DNA of 64,000 nucleotides from Xenorhabdus innexi (GTDB lineage: Bacteria; Pseudomonadota; Gammaproteobacteria; Enterobacterales; Enterobacteriaceae), in NCBI RefSeq assembly GCF_002632485.1, contig NZ_NIBU01000002.1, positions 120,791-184,790 on the forward strand. Direction: 5' to 3'. How positions within the stretch are numbered: position 1 is the first letter of the stretch; the number at the start of each line of letters is the position of its first letter. Below are positions 35,301 to 47,908 of this stretch, one piece after another. The position numbers and the translations under genes were made by a program. A model generated the notes under the pieces. It was not told the origin of the DNA and did no database searches. It saw nothing but the letters and a program-made list of their open reading frames with translations.

Positions 35301-36326
35301 CTAGCTTTTAGGCGGACAAGTACTTCCACGAATAAGAAGTTCGGCATCCAGTAATCGTGAACCTTTCGAAACCATACGGCCCTGAAGTTGTTCCAGCAGC
35401 AAAAGCATTGAATTATGCCCAATGTCATAACATGGCTGAGCCACGGTTGTCAGCGGGGGATCGCTATATTGCGCCATACTGATATTATCAAAACCAATAA
35501 TGGAAAGATCTTCTGGTAATTTTAACCCCATTTTTTTAGCTTGCCACATAGCACCGATTGCCATGACATCACTATGGCAGAAAATAGCGGTGGGGGGCTT
35601 GGGAAGAGTGAGCAGTTTTCCTGCTAATTCAGCGCCACTTTCATGGGTAAAATCCCCACTGATAATGTATTCATCCCGGATAGGGATACCGGCACGGCGT
35701 AACGCCTGAATGTAACCCTGAAGCCGATACTGGCACAGGGGCATTGATTCTGGCCCACTAATACAGGCGATGCGCTTATGGCCGAGTGCTTGCAGGTGGT
35801 GAGTAGCATTGAAAGCAGAGGTCAGGTTATCAATATGGACGGTAGGCAGCTCCAGCTCAGGTGCGAATTCGTTAGCCATTACCATGGGAGGCATATTTTT
35901 CTGTTCTTCTTTGGAAACATCGAACGGAATATTTGAGCCGAGCAGTATCATGCCATCAATACGTTTGGTGATCAGCAGGTTAATAAAGGCATGTTCCTGT
36001 TGCTGTTGGTGTTTACAGTCTCCAATCAGAACCAGATAGCCATGTTGTGCAGCGGCTTCCTCAATGCCACGGATAATTTCATTGAAGAAAGGATCACAGA
36101 TATTGGGAACAATGACCAGAATGGCTCTGGATTCATTCCGCCTTAAATTTTTAGTGAGATTATGGGGGTAGTAGCCCACTTCCAGTACTGCATTTTCTAC
36201 TTTTTGGCGGGTGTGTGCAGAAACTTTATCAGGATTCATTAGCGTTCTTGATACAGTTGCGGTAGAAACACCTGCTACTTTGGCTACATCTTTCATTGTC
36301 GCCAGTGCACAATTCTTTTTTTCCAT
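35301..36326 (-). CDS. cytR: CytR, LacI-family repressor of nucleoside genes
   Basis: A 341-residue protein equal to E. coli CytR in length. The N-terminal LacI-type helix-turn-helix is ATMKDVAKVAGVSTATVSRTL (about 9-29), with a hinge and a periplasmic-binding-protein-like cytidine domain (GPESMPLCQYRLQGY, FCHSDVMAIGA). It represses nucleoside uptake and catabolism together with CRP. ATG 36326 has GAGGAG at a suitable distance; a GTG six bases upstream is less likely. Confidence 0.95.
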   Translation of the reverse strand: MEKKNCALATMKDVAKVAGVSTATVSRTLMNPDKVSAHTRQKVENAVLEVGYYPHNLTKNLRRNESRAILVIVPNICDPFFNEIIRGIEEAAAQHGYLVLIGDCKHQQQQEHAFINLLITKRIDGMILLGSNIPFDVSKEEQKNMPPMVMANEFAPELELPTVHIDNLTSAFNATHHLQALGHKRIACISGPESMPLCQYRLQGYIQALRRAGIPIRDEYIISGDFTHESGAELAGKLLTLPKPPTAIFCHSDVMAIGAMWQAKKMGLKLPEDLSIIGFDNISMAQYSDPPLTTVAQPCYDIGHNSMLLLLEQLQGRMVSKGSRLLDAELLIRGSTCPPKS

Positions 36327-36628
36327 AGCCACTCCTCGCTTTTTACCGGCAGTAAAACGATTGCTATCCGCAAATAAAAAAAATTAACGTCAAAAAAACG
36401 CCAGTCATTTCTGTGGGTGAAACGCTGGCGGGTTCGTTTTCTACAGTCATATTAATAAATCCATTTTAAACAGATTAACAGTTCAAGCCGTTACTTTGTT
36501 TGCATAAAAAATGTGATACGCATCATTTCTTAGAGCTGCTTCGCAAATTAAGGAAATAAGCTTTACTGTTTTCATGGACTTTTGCGTGATTTTGAGTTTT
36601 TTATAACAGCACAGGGAGCGTGTTTTCA
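36327..36628. other. cytR promoter region / priA 3' spacer
   Basis: About 300 bp without a gene. It holds a CRP-like site (36509-36528) and an inverted pair CGCCAG/CTGGCG (about 36401-36430) that may be a hairpin. Nothing else was recognised. Confidence 0.4.
36509..36528. promoter_or_regulatory. CRP-like site upstream of cytR
   Basis: TGTGA-TACGCA-TCATT fits the CRP half-site spacing (TGTGA-N6-TCACA) with two mismatches on the right arm. E. coli cytR is CRP-activated, so the location makes sense; binding is inferred. Confidence 0.45.
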
Positions 36629-38845
<2,217 letters not shown>

Positions 38846-38994
38846 TTAATGGCAAACAGATAAACAAAGAGTATCATAGCAACTCAGCAGATTTCATTGC
38901 GCAATAAAACGATATTCTGTATGATCCGCCGCCTTTGGTACAAAAATTACCGAACTTATTTTAATCAACACGACGTGTGGTGTCTGGCGGCAAT

Positions 38995-39018
38995 AAGGCC
39001 GGATAGCGACACGGCCTT
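38995..39018 (+). promoter_or_regulatory. hairpin in the rpmE leader
   Basis: AAGGCC (38995-39000) pairs with GGCCTT (39013-39018), 15 bases before the rpmE start codon. L31 mRNA leaders in gammaproteobacteria are known to bind L31 itself for feedback; this hairpin could be part of such a site. Confidence 0.45.
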
Positions 39019-39033
39019 AACAGAGGTTTTCCC

Positions 39034-39246
39034 ATGAGACAAGGTATTCACCCTAAATACGAAGAAATTACTGCATCCTGCTCTTGCGGTAACGTTATCA
39101 AAATCAAATCTACTGGTCACGATCTGAACCTGGACGTTTGTGGTGCATGCCACCCGTTCTACACTGGTAAGCAGCGTGACGTTGCGACTGGTGGTCGTGT
39201 TGATCGCTTTAACAAACGTTTCAGCGTTCCAGGCGCTAAGAAGTAA
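39034..39246 (+). CDS. rpmE: 50S ribosomal protein L31 (zinc form)
   Basis: A 70-residue protein (E. coli 70). Four Cys (C16, C18, C37, C40) make it the zinc-binding C+ form, in contrast to the zinc-starvation paralogue Ykg[13 protein letters not shown] and HPFYTGKQR are hallmarks. It bridges the ribosomal subunits. Divergent from priA, as in E. coli. Confidence 0.97.
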   Translation: MRQGIHPKYEEITASCSCGNVIKIKSTGHDLNLDVCGACHPFYTGKQRDVATGGRVDRFNKRFSVPGAKK

Positions 39247-39261
39247 TTCTTACTGCCAAGC

Positions 39262-39293
39262 AAAAACGCCCGGTGTATGCACTGGGCGTTTTT
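39262..39293 (+). terminator. terminator of rpmE
   Basis: AAAAACGCCC (39262-39271) pairs with GGGCGTTTTT (39284-39293), 16 bases after the stop. Confidence 0.82.
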
Positions 39294-39378
39294 GTTTTAA
39301 TTACATATTCTGGTTGTTTCAAGTCGCAGCACAACTCGTAGTACAACATAGAAACAACGAGTTGAGATAAAGAAAATA

Positions 39379-39696
39379 TCAATATTCCCAAGTTTCGGGA
39401 TCGATCCCACATTCACGCATTATGACTTTGGCTGCTTCAGGGATTTCATCATGACGCTCTTTGCGTAAGTCATCATCGTCAGGCAGAGGCTGGCCGGTGA
39501 ACGCATGGAGAAACGCCTCACACAGCAATTCGCTATTTGTTGCATGACGCAAATTATTTACCTGACGACGGGTACGTTCATCAGTCAGGATCTTCAATAC
39601 CTTTAATGGAATTGAAACCGTAATTTTTTTGACCTGTTCACTTTTTTTGCCATGTTCAGCATAAGGGCTGACATACTCACCATTCCACTCAGCCAT
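39379..39696 (-). CDS. metJ: methionine repressor MetJ
   Basis: A 105-residue ribbon-helix-helix repressor (E. coli 105). The DNA-binding strand [15 protein letters not shown] (about 23-37) and the dimer helix [30 protein letters not shown] are intact. With S-adenosylmethionine it binds tandem met boxes. It diverges from metB across a 290-bp spacer containing those boxes. Confidence 0.97.
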   Translation of the reverse strand: MAEWNGEYVSPYAEHGKKSEQVKKITVSIPLKVLKILTDERTRRQVNNLRHATNSELLCEAFLHAFTGQPLPDDDDLRKERHDEIPEAAKVIMRECGIDPETWEY

Positions 39697-39906
39697 GAGA
39701 TACCTTAAATAGTTTTAAATCAAGCAATTGAAATCAGAAATAAAATAAATTATTTCTGAACTATGTTCGTGTCGATAATTCAGCATTTTAGCATATCTCC
39801 CCTATTGACTATATCGCTACGGTTAAGGAATTCAGAAAATATGCCCTAATCTGATATCAAAACAGGGGTAATAGTCGGATTGTATTATTAAAGCGTAAAT
39901 TATTTT

Positions 39907-39938
39907 GGATGTCTAGATGTGTTGACGTCTATATTTCT
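39907..39938. promoter_or_regulatory. four tandem met boxes between metJ and metB
   Basis: Contiguous eight-mers GGATGTCT, AGATGTGT, TGACGTCT and ATATTTCT (39907-39938) resemble the MetJ consensus AGACGTCT, best in the third. They lie 49 bp before the metB start and 211 bp before the metJ start. Confidence 0.78.
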
Positions 39939-39986
39939 GGCGGTTATTCTTCTGTCACTCCTAAAATAAAATAACAGGTAGAGCTT

Positions 39987-41180
39987 ATGGGGTGTAAACA
40001 AATAGCGGGTTTTAAACAAGCAACGATTGCAGTTCAGAGCGGTATAAATGTTGATGAACAATATGGCTGCGTTGTTCCTCCTGTCTATCTTTCCAGTACG
40101 TATAATTTCACCGGATTTAATGAACCGAGAGCGCATGACTATTCCCGGCGTGGTAATCCCGGTCGTGATGTTGTCCAGCAGGTTCTGGCTGAGCTGGAAG
40201 GCGGAGCAGGAGCGGTGATGACCAGCAGTGGTATGTCCGCTATCCATCTGTTGTGCACTGTATTCCTACAGCCGGGGGATTTGCTGGTGGCTCCCCATGA
40301 TTGCTATGGCGGGAGTTATCGCCTGTTTGACAGTTTAAGCCGCCGTGGAGCTTACAATGTTATTTTTGTGGATCAATCGGACGGTTCAGCGTTGAAACAG
40401 GCTCTTGCCCAAAAGCCCAAACTGGTATTGATTGAAACACCCAGTAATCCATTGTTGCGGATTGTGGATATCCGGTATATCTGTGAACTGGCTCATGAAG
40501 CCGGTGCATTAACGGTAGTTGATAACACATTCCTGAGTCCGGTATTACAGAAGCCTTTGGATTTGGGCGCAGATTTGGTCGTGCATTCCTGCACAAAATA
40601 CCTGAATGGACATTCTGATTTGATTGCTGGAGCCGTGATTGCCAAAGATCCGGCCATTGCTGAAGATTTGGCTTGGTGGGCGAATAATATCGGCGTAACA
40701 GGCGGAGCATTTGACAGTTATTTGTTGTTGCGGGGAATTCGGACATTATCAGCCAGAGTACTTCTACAGCAAAATAATGCGGCTGTTATTGCGGAATATC
40801 TGCAAAAACGTTCCTTACAAAAACAATCACAGGTGAAAAAACTCTATTATCCGGGGCTGAAAGATCATCCGGGGCATGATATCGCACGTCAGCAGCAGGC
40901 AGGATTTGGTGCGATGCTGAGTTTTGAACTTGATGGTGATGAGCAGACAATGCATCGCTTTTTATCTGCGTTAAAATTATTTACTCTGGCTGAATCACTG
41001 GGTGGTGTGGAATCATTAATTTCTCATACTGCTACGATGACACATGCTGGTATGTCGGCAGAAGCAAGGGAACAGGCAGGGATTACAGATTCACTTCTTC
41101 GTATCTCTGTGGGAATAGAAGATAGTCAGGATTTAATTGCTGATCTGGATAGTGCATTTCAGGCAGCGGCAACGAGGTAA
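39987..41180 (+). CDS. metB: cystathionine gamma-synthase
   Basis: A 397-residue PLP enzyme (E. coli 386). Conserved YSRRGNPGRDVVQQVLAELE (about 51-70), and the PLP lysine in SCTKYLNGHSD (about 205). It condenses O-succinylhomoserine with cysteine in methionine synthesis. The N-terminus is about ten residues longer than in E. coli (MGCKQIAGF before KQATIAVQSG). metL starts nine bases after the stop, forming the metBL operon. Confidence 0.96.
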   Translation: MGCKQIAGFKQATIAVQSGINVDEQYGCVVPPVYLSSTYNFTGFNEPRAHDYSRRGNPGRDVVQQVLAELEGGAGAVMTSSGMSAIHLLCTVFLQPGDLLVAPHDCYGGSYRLFDSLSRRGAYNVIFVDQSDGSALKQALAQKPKLVLIETPSNPLLRIVDIRYICELAHEAGALTVVDNTFLSPVLQKPLDLGADLVVHSCTKYLNGHSDLIAGAVIAKDPAIAEDLAWWANNIGVTGGAFDSYLLLRGIRTLSARVLLQQNNAAVIAEYLQKRSLQKQSQVKKLYYPGLKDHPGHDIARQQQAGFGAMLSFELDGDEQTMHRFLSALKLFTLAESLGGVESLISHTATMTHAGMSAEAREQAGITDSLLRISVGIEDSQDLIADLDSAFQAAATR

Positions 41181-41189
41181 GCATTCATT

Positions 41190-43625
41190 ATGGTTGAACT
41201 GGCAACAGCGGGGGCGGAATCTGGCCGCCAGTTACATAAATTTGGCGGCAGCAGTCTTGCGGATGTGAAATGTTACAAGCGGGTTGCGGATATTATGGCG
41301 AACTATAGCCAGCCCGGTGATTTGATGGTGGTATCCGCAGCGGGTAGTACGACGAATCAACTGATTGACTGGCTGAAACTGAGCCAGAATGACCGGATTT
41401 CAGCGCATCAGGTTCAGCAGTCGTTACGGCGTTATCAGCAGGAGCTCATCCGGGGGTTATTACCAGAAGCCGCCGCAGAAACCCTAATCACACATTTTAT
41501 TGCTGATTTGGAAAGGCTGAGTGCACTACTGGATAAGCCAGTGAGTGATATTACCTATGCAGAAGTTGTTGGTCATGGTGAGATATGGTCTGCCCGCCTG
41601 ATGGCCGCAGTGCTTGAATCTCAGGGAATTCCCAGTGCATGGCTGGATGCGCGTCAGTTCCTGCGGGCTGAACGGGCGGCTCAGCCGCAGGTTGACGTTA
41701 CCTTATCTCAGCCTTTACTGAGCCAATTATTAGTTAAGAATTCTGATAAGCGTCTGGTGGTGACCGGTTTTATCTCCAGTAACCAAAAGGGAGAAACCGT
41801 CTTATTAGGCCGCAATGGCAGTGACTATTCTGCAACACAGGTCGGTGCATTAGCAGGTGCTAAAAAAGTGACAATCTGGAGTGATGTGGCCGGGGTTTAC
41901 AGTGCAGATCCACGTAAAGTCAGCGATGCGTGTCTGCTGCCATTATTGCGTCTGGATGAGGCCAGCGAACTGGCGCGTCTGGCTGCTCCTGTACTTCACA
42001 CCCGGACATTACAGCCCGTTTCCCTCAGTGATATCGAGCTGCAATTACGTTGCAGTTACCAGCCTGAGCAGGGTTCTACCCGCATTGAACGGGTTCTGGC
42101 ATCAGGAATGGGAGCAAAAATTGTGACCAGCCACGATGATGTCTGCCTGATTGAGTTACACCTTTTTTCTGCGCTCGATTTCAAACAAACTTATAAAGAT
42201 ATCGACTCATTACTGAAGCGCGCTCAAATCCGGCCATTGGCGACGGGGCTACATACTGACTGCAATTTGATCCAGCTTTGTTATACCTCCGAAATTGTGA
42301 ACAGTGCTCTTGATGTATTACAGGATGCCTCTTTACCGGGCAAACTTTCCCTGCGGGAAGGGCTTTCTCTGGTGGCGCTGGTTGGCGCAGGAGTATGTGA
42401 AAATCCATTGCACAGCCATCGTTTTTATCAGCAGCTGAAAGACCAGCCGGTTGAATTTATCTGGCATGCTGAAGATGATATCAGTCTGGTTGCCGTGCTG
42501 CGTCTGAGTCAGACATCACATCTGATTCAGGGGCTGCATCAGAGCCTGTTCCGGGCCGAAAAACAGATTGGTCTGGTACTGTTCGGGAAAGGAAATATTG
42601 GTTCACGCTGGCTGGAACTGTTTGCCCGTGAACAGAAAAATATCTCAGCGCGCAGTGATTTTGAATTTATTCTGGCTGGAATTGTTGATAGTCGCCGCAG
42701 CCTGCTGAATTATCAGGGGATTGATGCGAGCCGGGCGCTGGCATTCTTTAATGATGAAGCCACTAATCATGCTGATGATGAGCTGTTTTTGTGGATGCGG
42801 GCACATCCATATGATGATTTGGTGGTGCTTGATGTGACGGCAAGTGGCGAGCTGGCGGGTAATTATATCGATTTTGCCAGTTATGGTTTCCATGTGATTA
42901 GCGCCAATAAGGCTGCTGGTGCATCTGACAGTAATACTTATCGTATGATCCGGGATGCTTTTGCAAAGACAGGTCGTCACTGGCTATACAACGCAACTGT
43001 TGGTGCAGGGTTGCCGATTAACTATTCCGTCAGGGATTTGCGGGAAAGCGGCGATACGATCCTGTCTATCAGTGGCATTTTTTCCGGCACATTATCGTGG
43101 CTGTTCCTACAGTTTGATGGCACAGTTCCTTTCAGTGAGCTGGTGGAGCAGGCATGGCAACAAGGGTTAACCGAGCCTGATCCCCGTGTTGATCTTTCTG
43201 GTCAGGATGTGATGCGTAAGCTGGTGATTCTGGCTCGTGAGGCTGGTTATGAGATAGAACCGGATCAGGTGCGGATAGAATCACTTGTACCACCAGAAGC
43301 TAACGTTGGCTCGGTTGACGAGTTTTTTGAGAACAGTTCAGCTATCAATGAACAGATGCAGAAACGGTTGGAAGCGGCGCGTGAAATGGGAATGGTACTG
43401 CGTTATGTTGCTCGTTTTGACGCCAAAGGTAAGGCTAAAGTCGGGGTAGAAGCGGTTCGTCCAGAACACCCTTTGGCCTCACTATTGCCGGGAGATAATG
43501 TGTTCGCCATAGAAAGCCGTTGGTATCGCGATAATCCTCTGGTTATTCGTGGCCCGGGAGCAGGGCGTGATGTCACTGCCGGAGCGATTCAGTCAGATTT
43601 GAATCGCTTATCACAACTTTTATAA
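41190..43625 (+). CDS. metL: bifunctional aspartokinase II / homoserine dehydrogenase II
   Basis: An 811-residue fusion (E. coli 810). The N-terminal kinase begins KFGGSSLAD (about 17-25) and includes GRNGSDYSAT (about 210). Degenerate ACT-like regulatory segments follow at about 310-450. The dehydrogenase half begins LVLFGKGNIGSRWLEL (about 467-482) with its NADP loop. It includes NKAAGASDSNTYRMI and GAGAGRDVTAGA-like GPGAGRDVTAG at the end. It catalyses the first and third steps from aspartate to methionine. No strong terminator was seen after it. Confidence 0.96.
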   Translation: MVELATAGAESGRQLHKFGGSSLADVKCYKRVADIMANYSQPGDLMVVSAAGSTTNQLIDWLKLSQNDRISAHQVQQSLRRYQQELIRGLLPEAAAETLITHFIADLERLSALLDKPVSDITYAEVVGHGEIWSARLMAAVLESQGIPSAWLDARQFLRAERAAQPQVDVTLSQPLLSQLLVKNSDKRLVVTGFISSNQKGETVLLGRNGSDYSATQVGALAGAKKVTIWSDVAGVYSADPRKVSDACLLPLLRLDEASELARLAAPVLHTRTLQPVSLSDIELQLRCSYQPEQGSTRIERVLASGMGAKIVTSHDDVCLIELHLFSALDFKQTYKDIDSLLKRAQIRPLATGLHTDCNLIQLCYTSEIVNSALDVLQDASLPGKLSLREGLSLVALVGAGVCENPLHSHRFYQQLKDQPVEFIWHAEDDISLVAVLRLSQTSHLIQGLHQSLFRAEKQIGLVLFGKGNIGSRWLELFAREQKNISARSDFEFILAGIVDSRRSLLNYQGIDASRALAFFNDEATNHADDELFLWMRAHPYDDLVVLDVTASGELAGNYIDFASYGFHVISANKAAGASDSNTYRMIRDAFAKTGRHWLYNATVGAGLPINYSVRDLRESGDTILSISGIFSGTLSWLFLQFDGTVPFSELVEQAWQQGLTEPDPRVDLSGQDVMRKLVILAREAGYEIEPDQVRIESLVPPEANVGSVDEFFENSSAINEQMQKRLEAAREMGMVLRYVARFDAKGKAKVGVEAVRPEHPLASLLPGDNVFAIESRWYRDNPLVIRGPGAGRDVTAGAIQSDLNRLSQLL

Positions 43626-43887
43626 TCATCCGTACGTTCTATCAGAATATTTTGTTGATGCCTGTTCCATCTTTCATTTTGGAGCAGGCTCATATAACAC
43701 CTATTTACCTGCAACAGCTCTTTGTTTTTCCTTCATTGTTGGGGATTTCAAGGCCAATAGTCTGACTCAGATTAAAGAAATCCTTGAGTAAAATTTCATA
43801 AAATCCGCCCAATTTGTTTGTTTTCTGATATGAATAGTAGATTAGACATAAACAAAAAACATACAGCAACACAAGGTCAGGAATCAC

Positions 43888-46524
43888 ATGAATCAACAAT
43901 ATTCCGCAATGCGAAGTAATGTCAGTATGCTTGGTAAGATACTGGGGAACACCATCAAAGAGGCTCAGGGACAGGATATTCTTGATAAAGTCGAAACGAT
44001 AAGGCAGTTGTCCAAATCATCCCGTGCAGGTAACGAAGAAGATCGCCAGCAATTGCTATCGACACTACAGAATTTGTCCAATGACGAATTATTGCCGGTT
44101 GCCCGGGCGTTTAACCAGTTCCTTAATCTGGCTAATGCGGCTGAACAATATCACAGTATTTCACCACATGGCGAAGCCGCCAGTAACCCTGTGGCATTAG
44201 CAGCACTGTTCGAACGGCTGAAAAGCAAAAACTTCAATAATGAGGATTTGATTAAGGCGGTTAATGAGCTTTCCATTGAACTGGTGCTGACAGCGCATCC
44301 GACCGAAATTGCCCGCCGCACTCTGATCCATAAACTGGTTGAGGTGAATACCTGTCTGGCACAGCTGGATCATGATGATTTGGCTGATTACGAGCATAAC
44401 AATATTATGCGCCGTCTACGCCAGTTGATTGCACAGTCATGGCATACCGATGAAATCCGCAAGATCCGTCCTACCCCGATTGATGAGGCCAAATGGGGTT
44501 TTGCGGTGGTGGAAAATAGCCTGTGGGAAGGTGTCCCTGCGTTTTTGCGTGAATTCAATGAGCAATTAGAAGAATCTATCGGTTACAGCCTGCCGGTAGA
44601 ATCGGTGCCAATCCGCTTTACTTCCTGGATGGGAGGCGACCGGGATGGGAACCCTAACGTCACCGCAGAAGTTACCCGCCATGTGTTGTTGCTCAGTCGT
44701 TGGAAAGCCGCTGATCTGTTTCTGAAAGATATTCAGGTGCTGGTATCTGAGCTTTCGATGTCGGAATGTACGCCAGAGCTGCGCCGGATAGCAGGAGGCG
44801 ATGAGGTTAGCGAACCTTATCGTGAGATTGCTAAACAGTTGCGAACTCAATTAAATAACACGCTGGCCTATCTGGAAAAACGCCTTAAAGGTGAACAGGT
44901 TATTCCTCCGACAGATTTATTGCTGCATAACAACCAATTATGGCAGCCACTCTATGCCTGTTACCAGTCTCTGAAATCCTGCGGCATGGAAATTATTGCC
45001 GATGGTCAGTTGTTGGATACTCTGCGCCGCATTCGTTGTTTCGGTCTGTCACTGGTACGGATCGACATTCGTCAGGAAAGTACCCGGCACACCGATGCCA
45101 TTGCAGAACTTACTCAATATCTGGAACTGGGCGACTATGCGGGCTGGTCAGAAACAGAGAAACAGGCATTTTTATTGCGCGAGCTGAACTCGAAGCGTCC
45201 GTTAATCCCGCGTAAATGGCAGCCTAGTGCGGAAACTCAGGAGGTTCTGGAAACCTGTAAAGTGATTGCCGAGTCACCGCCGGATGCGATTGCTGCTTAT
45301 GTGATTTCCATGGCAAAAGTTCCTTCAGATGTACTGGCAGTAAAATTATTGCTGAAAGCTGCGGATTGCCCACTGTCATTGCCTGTTGCGCCGTTGTTTG
45401 AAACGCTTGATGACCTGAATAATGCAGAAAGCGTGATCCGGCAATTACTTCATATTGAATGGTATCGTGAGCTGATTCAGGGTAAGCAAATGGTCATGAT
45501 TGGCTATTCTGATTCAGCAAAAGATGCGGGCGTGATGGCGGCATCTTGGGCACAATACCGTGCTCAGGATGCCCTGATCAGAGTGTGTGAAAAAGAAAAC
45601 GTGAAACTGACACTGTTTCACGGCCGCGGCGGTTCAATCGGTCGCGGCGGTGCACCGGCGCATTCTGCCTTACTTTCTCAGCCTCCGGGCAGCCTGAAAG
45701 GGGGGCTGCGTGTCACAGAACAGGGTGAAATGATCCGCTTTAAGTTTGGCTTGCCGCAGGTGACTATCAGCAGTCTGGCGTTATACGCCAGTGCTATTCT
45801 GGAAGCAAACTTACTGCCGCCGCCGGAACCTAAAGCTGAATGGAAGCAAGTCATGGATACGCTTTCTGATGTTTCCTGCGATATGTACCGTGATTACGTT
45901 CGTGAGCAGCCGGAATTTGTACCTTATTTTCGTTCAGCAACACCTGAACAGGAGCTGGCGAAATTACCGTTAGGTTCCCGCCCAGCTAAGCGACGTCCTA
46001 CCGGTGGGGTAGAAAGTCTGCGTGCGATTCCGTGGATTTTTGCGTGGACGCAGAATCGCCTGATGCTTCCGGCATGGCTGGGAGCAGGTGCTGCGTTACA
46101 ACACGTAATAGATGCGGGTCAGCAGGACACATTGTCTGAAATGTCCAGTGACTGGCCGTTCTTTACGACTCGTATTGCGATGCTGGAGATGGTTTTCGCC
46201 AAAGCGGATTTATGGCTGGCGGAATATTATGATCAGCGTTTGGTTGATAAAAAGCTGTGGCCTCTGGGTTCAAAGCTGCGCACTCAACTTTTAGCCGATA
46301 TAGAAACGGTGCTGACAGTTTCACGTGATGGGCAGTTGATGGCGGATCTGCCGTGGATAGCCGAATCTATTGCATTGCGTAATGTATATACTGACCCGCT
46401 GAATGTCTTACAGGCGGAGTTATTACAGCGCTCCCGCCAACAGGAACAGCCCGACCCTCGCGTAGAGCTGGCGCTGATGGTCACAATAGCCGGAGTTGCG
46501 GCTGGGATGCGTAATACAGGTTAG
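43888..46524 (+). CDS. ppc: phosphoenolpyruvate carboxylase
   Basis: An 878-residue enzyme (E. coli 883). Catalytic His lies in [12 protein letters not shown] (about 133-144) and another in [16 protein letters not shown] (about 574-589). The bicarbonate/PEP loop [16 protein letters not shown] and the C-terminal RNTG are intact. It replenishes oxaloacetate, which feeds the aspartate family made by the neighbouring metL. In E. coli ppc is next to argE; here two further genes and metF lie between. Confidence 0.97.
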   Translation: MNQQYSAMRSNVSMLGKILGNTIKEAQGQDILDKVETIRQLSKSSRAGNEEDRQQLLSTLQNLSNDELLPVARAFNQFLNLANAAEQYHSISPHGEAASNPVALAALFERLKSKNFNNEDLIKAVNELSIELVLTAHPTEIARRTLIHKLVEVNTCLAQLDHDDLADYEHNNIMRRLRQLIAQSWHTDEIRKIRPTPIDEAKWGFAVVENSLWEGVPAFLREFNEQLEESIGYSLPVESVPIRFTSWMGGDRDGNPNVTAEVTRHVLLLSRWKAADLFLKDIQVLVSELSMSECTPELRRIAGGDEVSEPYREIAKQLRTQLNNTLAYLEKRLKGEQVIPPTDLLLHNNQLWQPLYACYQSLKSCGMEIIADGQLLDTLRRIRCFGLSLVRIDIRQESTRHTDAIAELTQYLELGDYAGWSETEKQAFLLRELNSKRPLIPRKWQPSAETQEVLETCKVIAESPPDAIAAYVISMAKVPSDVLAVKLLLKAADCPLSLPVAPLFETLDDLNNAESVIRQLLHIEWYRELIQGKQMVMIGYSDSAKDAGVMAASWAQYRAQDALIRVCEKENVKLTLFHGRGGSIGRGGAPAHSALLSQPPGSLKGGLRVTEQGEMIRFKFGLPQVTISSLALYASAILEANLLPPPEPKAEWKQVMDTLSDVSCDMYRDYVREQPEFVPYFRSATPEQELAKLPLGSRPAKRRPTGGVESLRAIPWIFAWTQNRLMLPAWLGAGAALQHVIDAGQQDTLSEMSSDWPFFTTRIAMLEMVFAKADLWLAEYYDQRLVDKKLWPLGSKLRTQLLADIETVLTVSRDGQLMADLPWIAESIALRNVYTDPLNVLQAELLQRSRQQEQPDPRVELALMVTIAGVAAGMRNTG

Positions 46525-46563
46525 ACTTCCATTTATTGATTTATTGATAATAAAAATGATGAA

Positions 46564-46597
46564 AAACCGGATGGGAAACTGTCCGGTTTCATTTTTT
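46564..46597 (+). terminator. terminator of ppc
   Basis: AAACCGGA (46564-46571) pairs with TCCGGTTT (46582-46589), followed by CATTTTTT. Confidence 0.82.
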
Positions 46598-46655
46598 AAA
46601 AAAATAGGTAAAACATACAGTTATTTTTCACAAGATGATAAACAGGGCTGCGGTA

Positions 46656-47846
46656 ATGAATAGAAATTACTTAAATGTATTTTTGCTTTTTATCGGACAA
46701 GGTCTTACCGGAAGTATTATTTCCCTATTAACGCTGGCATCACCGCTGGTAGGAAAAAGGCTTTCTCCCTTTGATTTTTTATCCACATTGCCTGTCACTG
46801 CAACAGTATGTGGTGCAGCATTAATGGTGTATTTTGCATCAATGCTGATGGAGAAATCTGGCAGAAGAAATGCTTTTATATCTGGCAATCTGATTGGATT
46901 AGTCGGTAGTGGATTAGCAGGGGGGGCAATAATTTTTCAGTCTTTCATTTTGTTTACTCTGGGTACTTTTATTCTGGGGGGAGCGACCGTTTTTAATCAG
47001 TACTATCGTTTTGCCGCGGCTGAAGTTTTCGAAGATGAATCCAGCAGGAAAAAAGCAATTTCATTCATTATCGGTGGTGGCATTGTTGGTGGAATTTCGG
47101 GGCCTTATTTAGCATCTAAAGGTGCTGATTTATTGCCTGATTATCCTTTTGCAGGAGCGTTTCTGTTATCAGCTATTATTTGTATTCTGACTTTGATAAC
47201 GCAGCTTTTTATTAGCTTGCCCGTGATTCGAAAAGAAAAATTTTTATCTGCACTCAAGGAGGCGGATAAAGACAATAGTTTTGCCAACCAGTTAAAGTCG
47301 AAACTCTTTGTATTATCGACAGTAAGTTGTGCCGTAGGTTTTTCCGTGATGACGTTATTGATGAATGCAACACCTTTGGCAATGTCCCATCAACAATTCT
47401 CCATAGAAGAGAATGCACTGGTATTGCAATGGCATTTCTTTGCAATGTATGCACCCGCTTTGCTGTTGCCATTTCTGGTGGACAGGTTCAAAACAACCAG
47501 TCTGATTACATCCGGGGCGATATTTTTTATTATCGGTATGGCTATTGCCTTAATCTGGGATGAGATGCTTGGTTTCTTATTCTCACTGGTGTTTATCGGT
47601 ATCGGTTGGGCATTTATGTTCAATGGTGGAACATTTTTATTGAACGGGTTTATCGGCAGTGCATTCAAACATAAATTACAGGGAATGAATTCGCTTATTA
47701 CCTATCTGTCCAATATGCTGGCTTCCCTGTCGGTTGGTATGGTAATGAGCTATCAGAGTGGATGGTATATCCTGAATATCGTTAGTATGCTGATTATTGT
47801 TGGGTTTGTGTTTTGGTTTATTTCCAAAAATAACAATATATCTTGA
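46656..47846 (+). CDS. MFS transporter, substrate unknown
   Basis: A 396-residue protein with 12 predicted helices and MFS layout. The motif A loop between helices 2 and 3 is degenerate (MEKSGRRNAFISG, about 66-78). YYRFAAAEVF and ISFIIGGGIVGGISGPYLA are typical of a YcxA/nitrate-like or drug-type subfamily, but I do not recognise a named transporter. I prefer ATG 46656 (MNRNYLNVF) to 46635. It is lineage-specific between ppc and metF and is followed 62 bp later by an unknown gene on the same strand, possibly co-transcribed. Confidence 0.75.
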   Translation: MNRNYLNVFLLFIGQGLTGSIISLLTLASPLVGKRLSPFDFLSTLPVTATVCGAALMVYFASMLMEKSGRRNAFISGNLIGLVGSGLAGGAIIFQSFILFTLGTFILGGATVFNQYYRFAAAEVFEDESSRKKAISFIIGGGIVGGISGPYLASKGADLLPDYPFAGAFLLSAIICILTLITQLFISLPVIRKEKFLSALKEADKDNSFANQLKSKLFVLSTVSCAVGFSVMTLLMNATPLAMSHQQFSIEENALVLQWHFFAMYAPALLLPFLVDRFKTTSLITSGAIFFIIGMAIALIWDEMLGFLFSLVFIGIGWAFMFNGGTFLLNGFIGSAFKHKLQGMNSLITYLSNMLASLSVGMVMSYQSGWYILNIVSMLIIVGFVFWFISKNNNIS

Positions 47847-47908
47847 TGGAAAATTGCGTACGCTTCTGTATGATTTAAAACCAACTTGTCCAGTGTGGAG
47901 GGCAAAGT

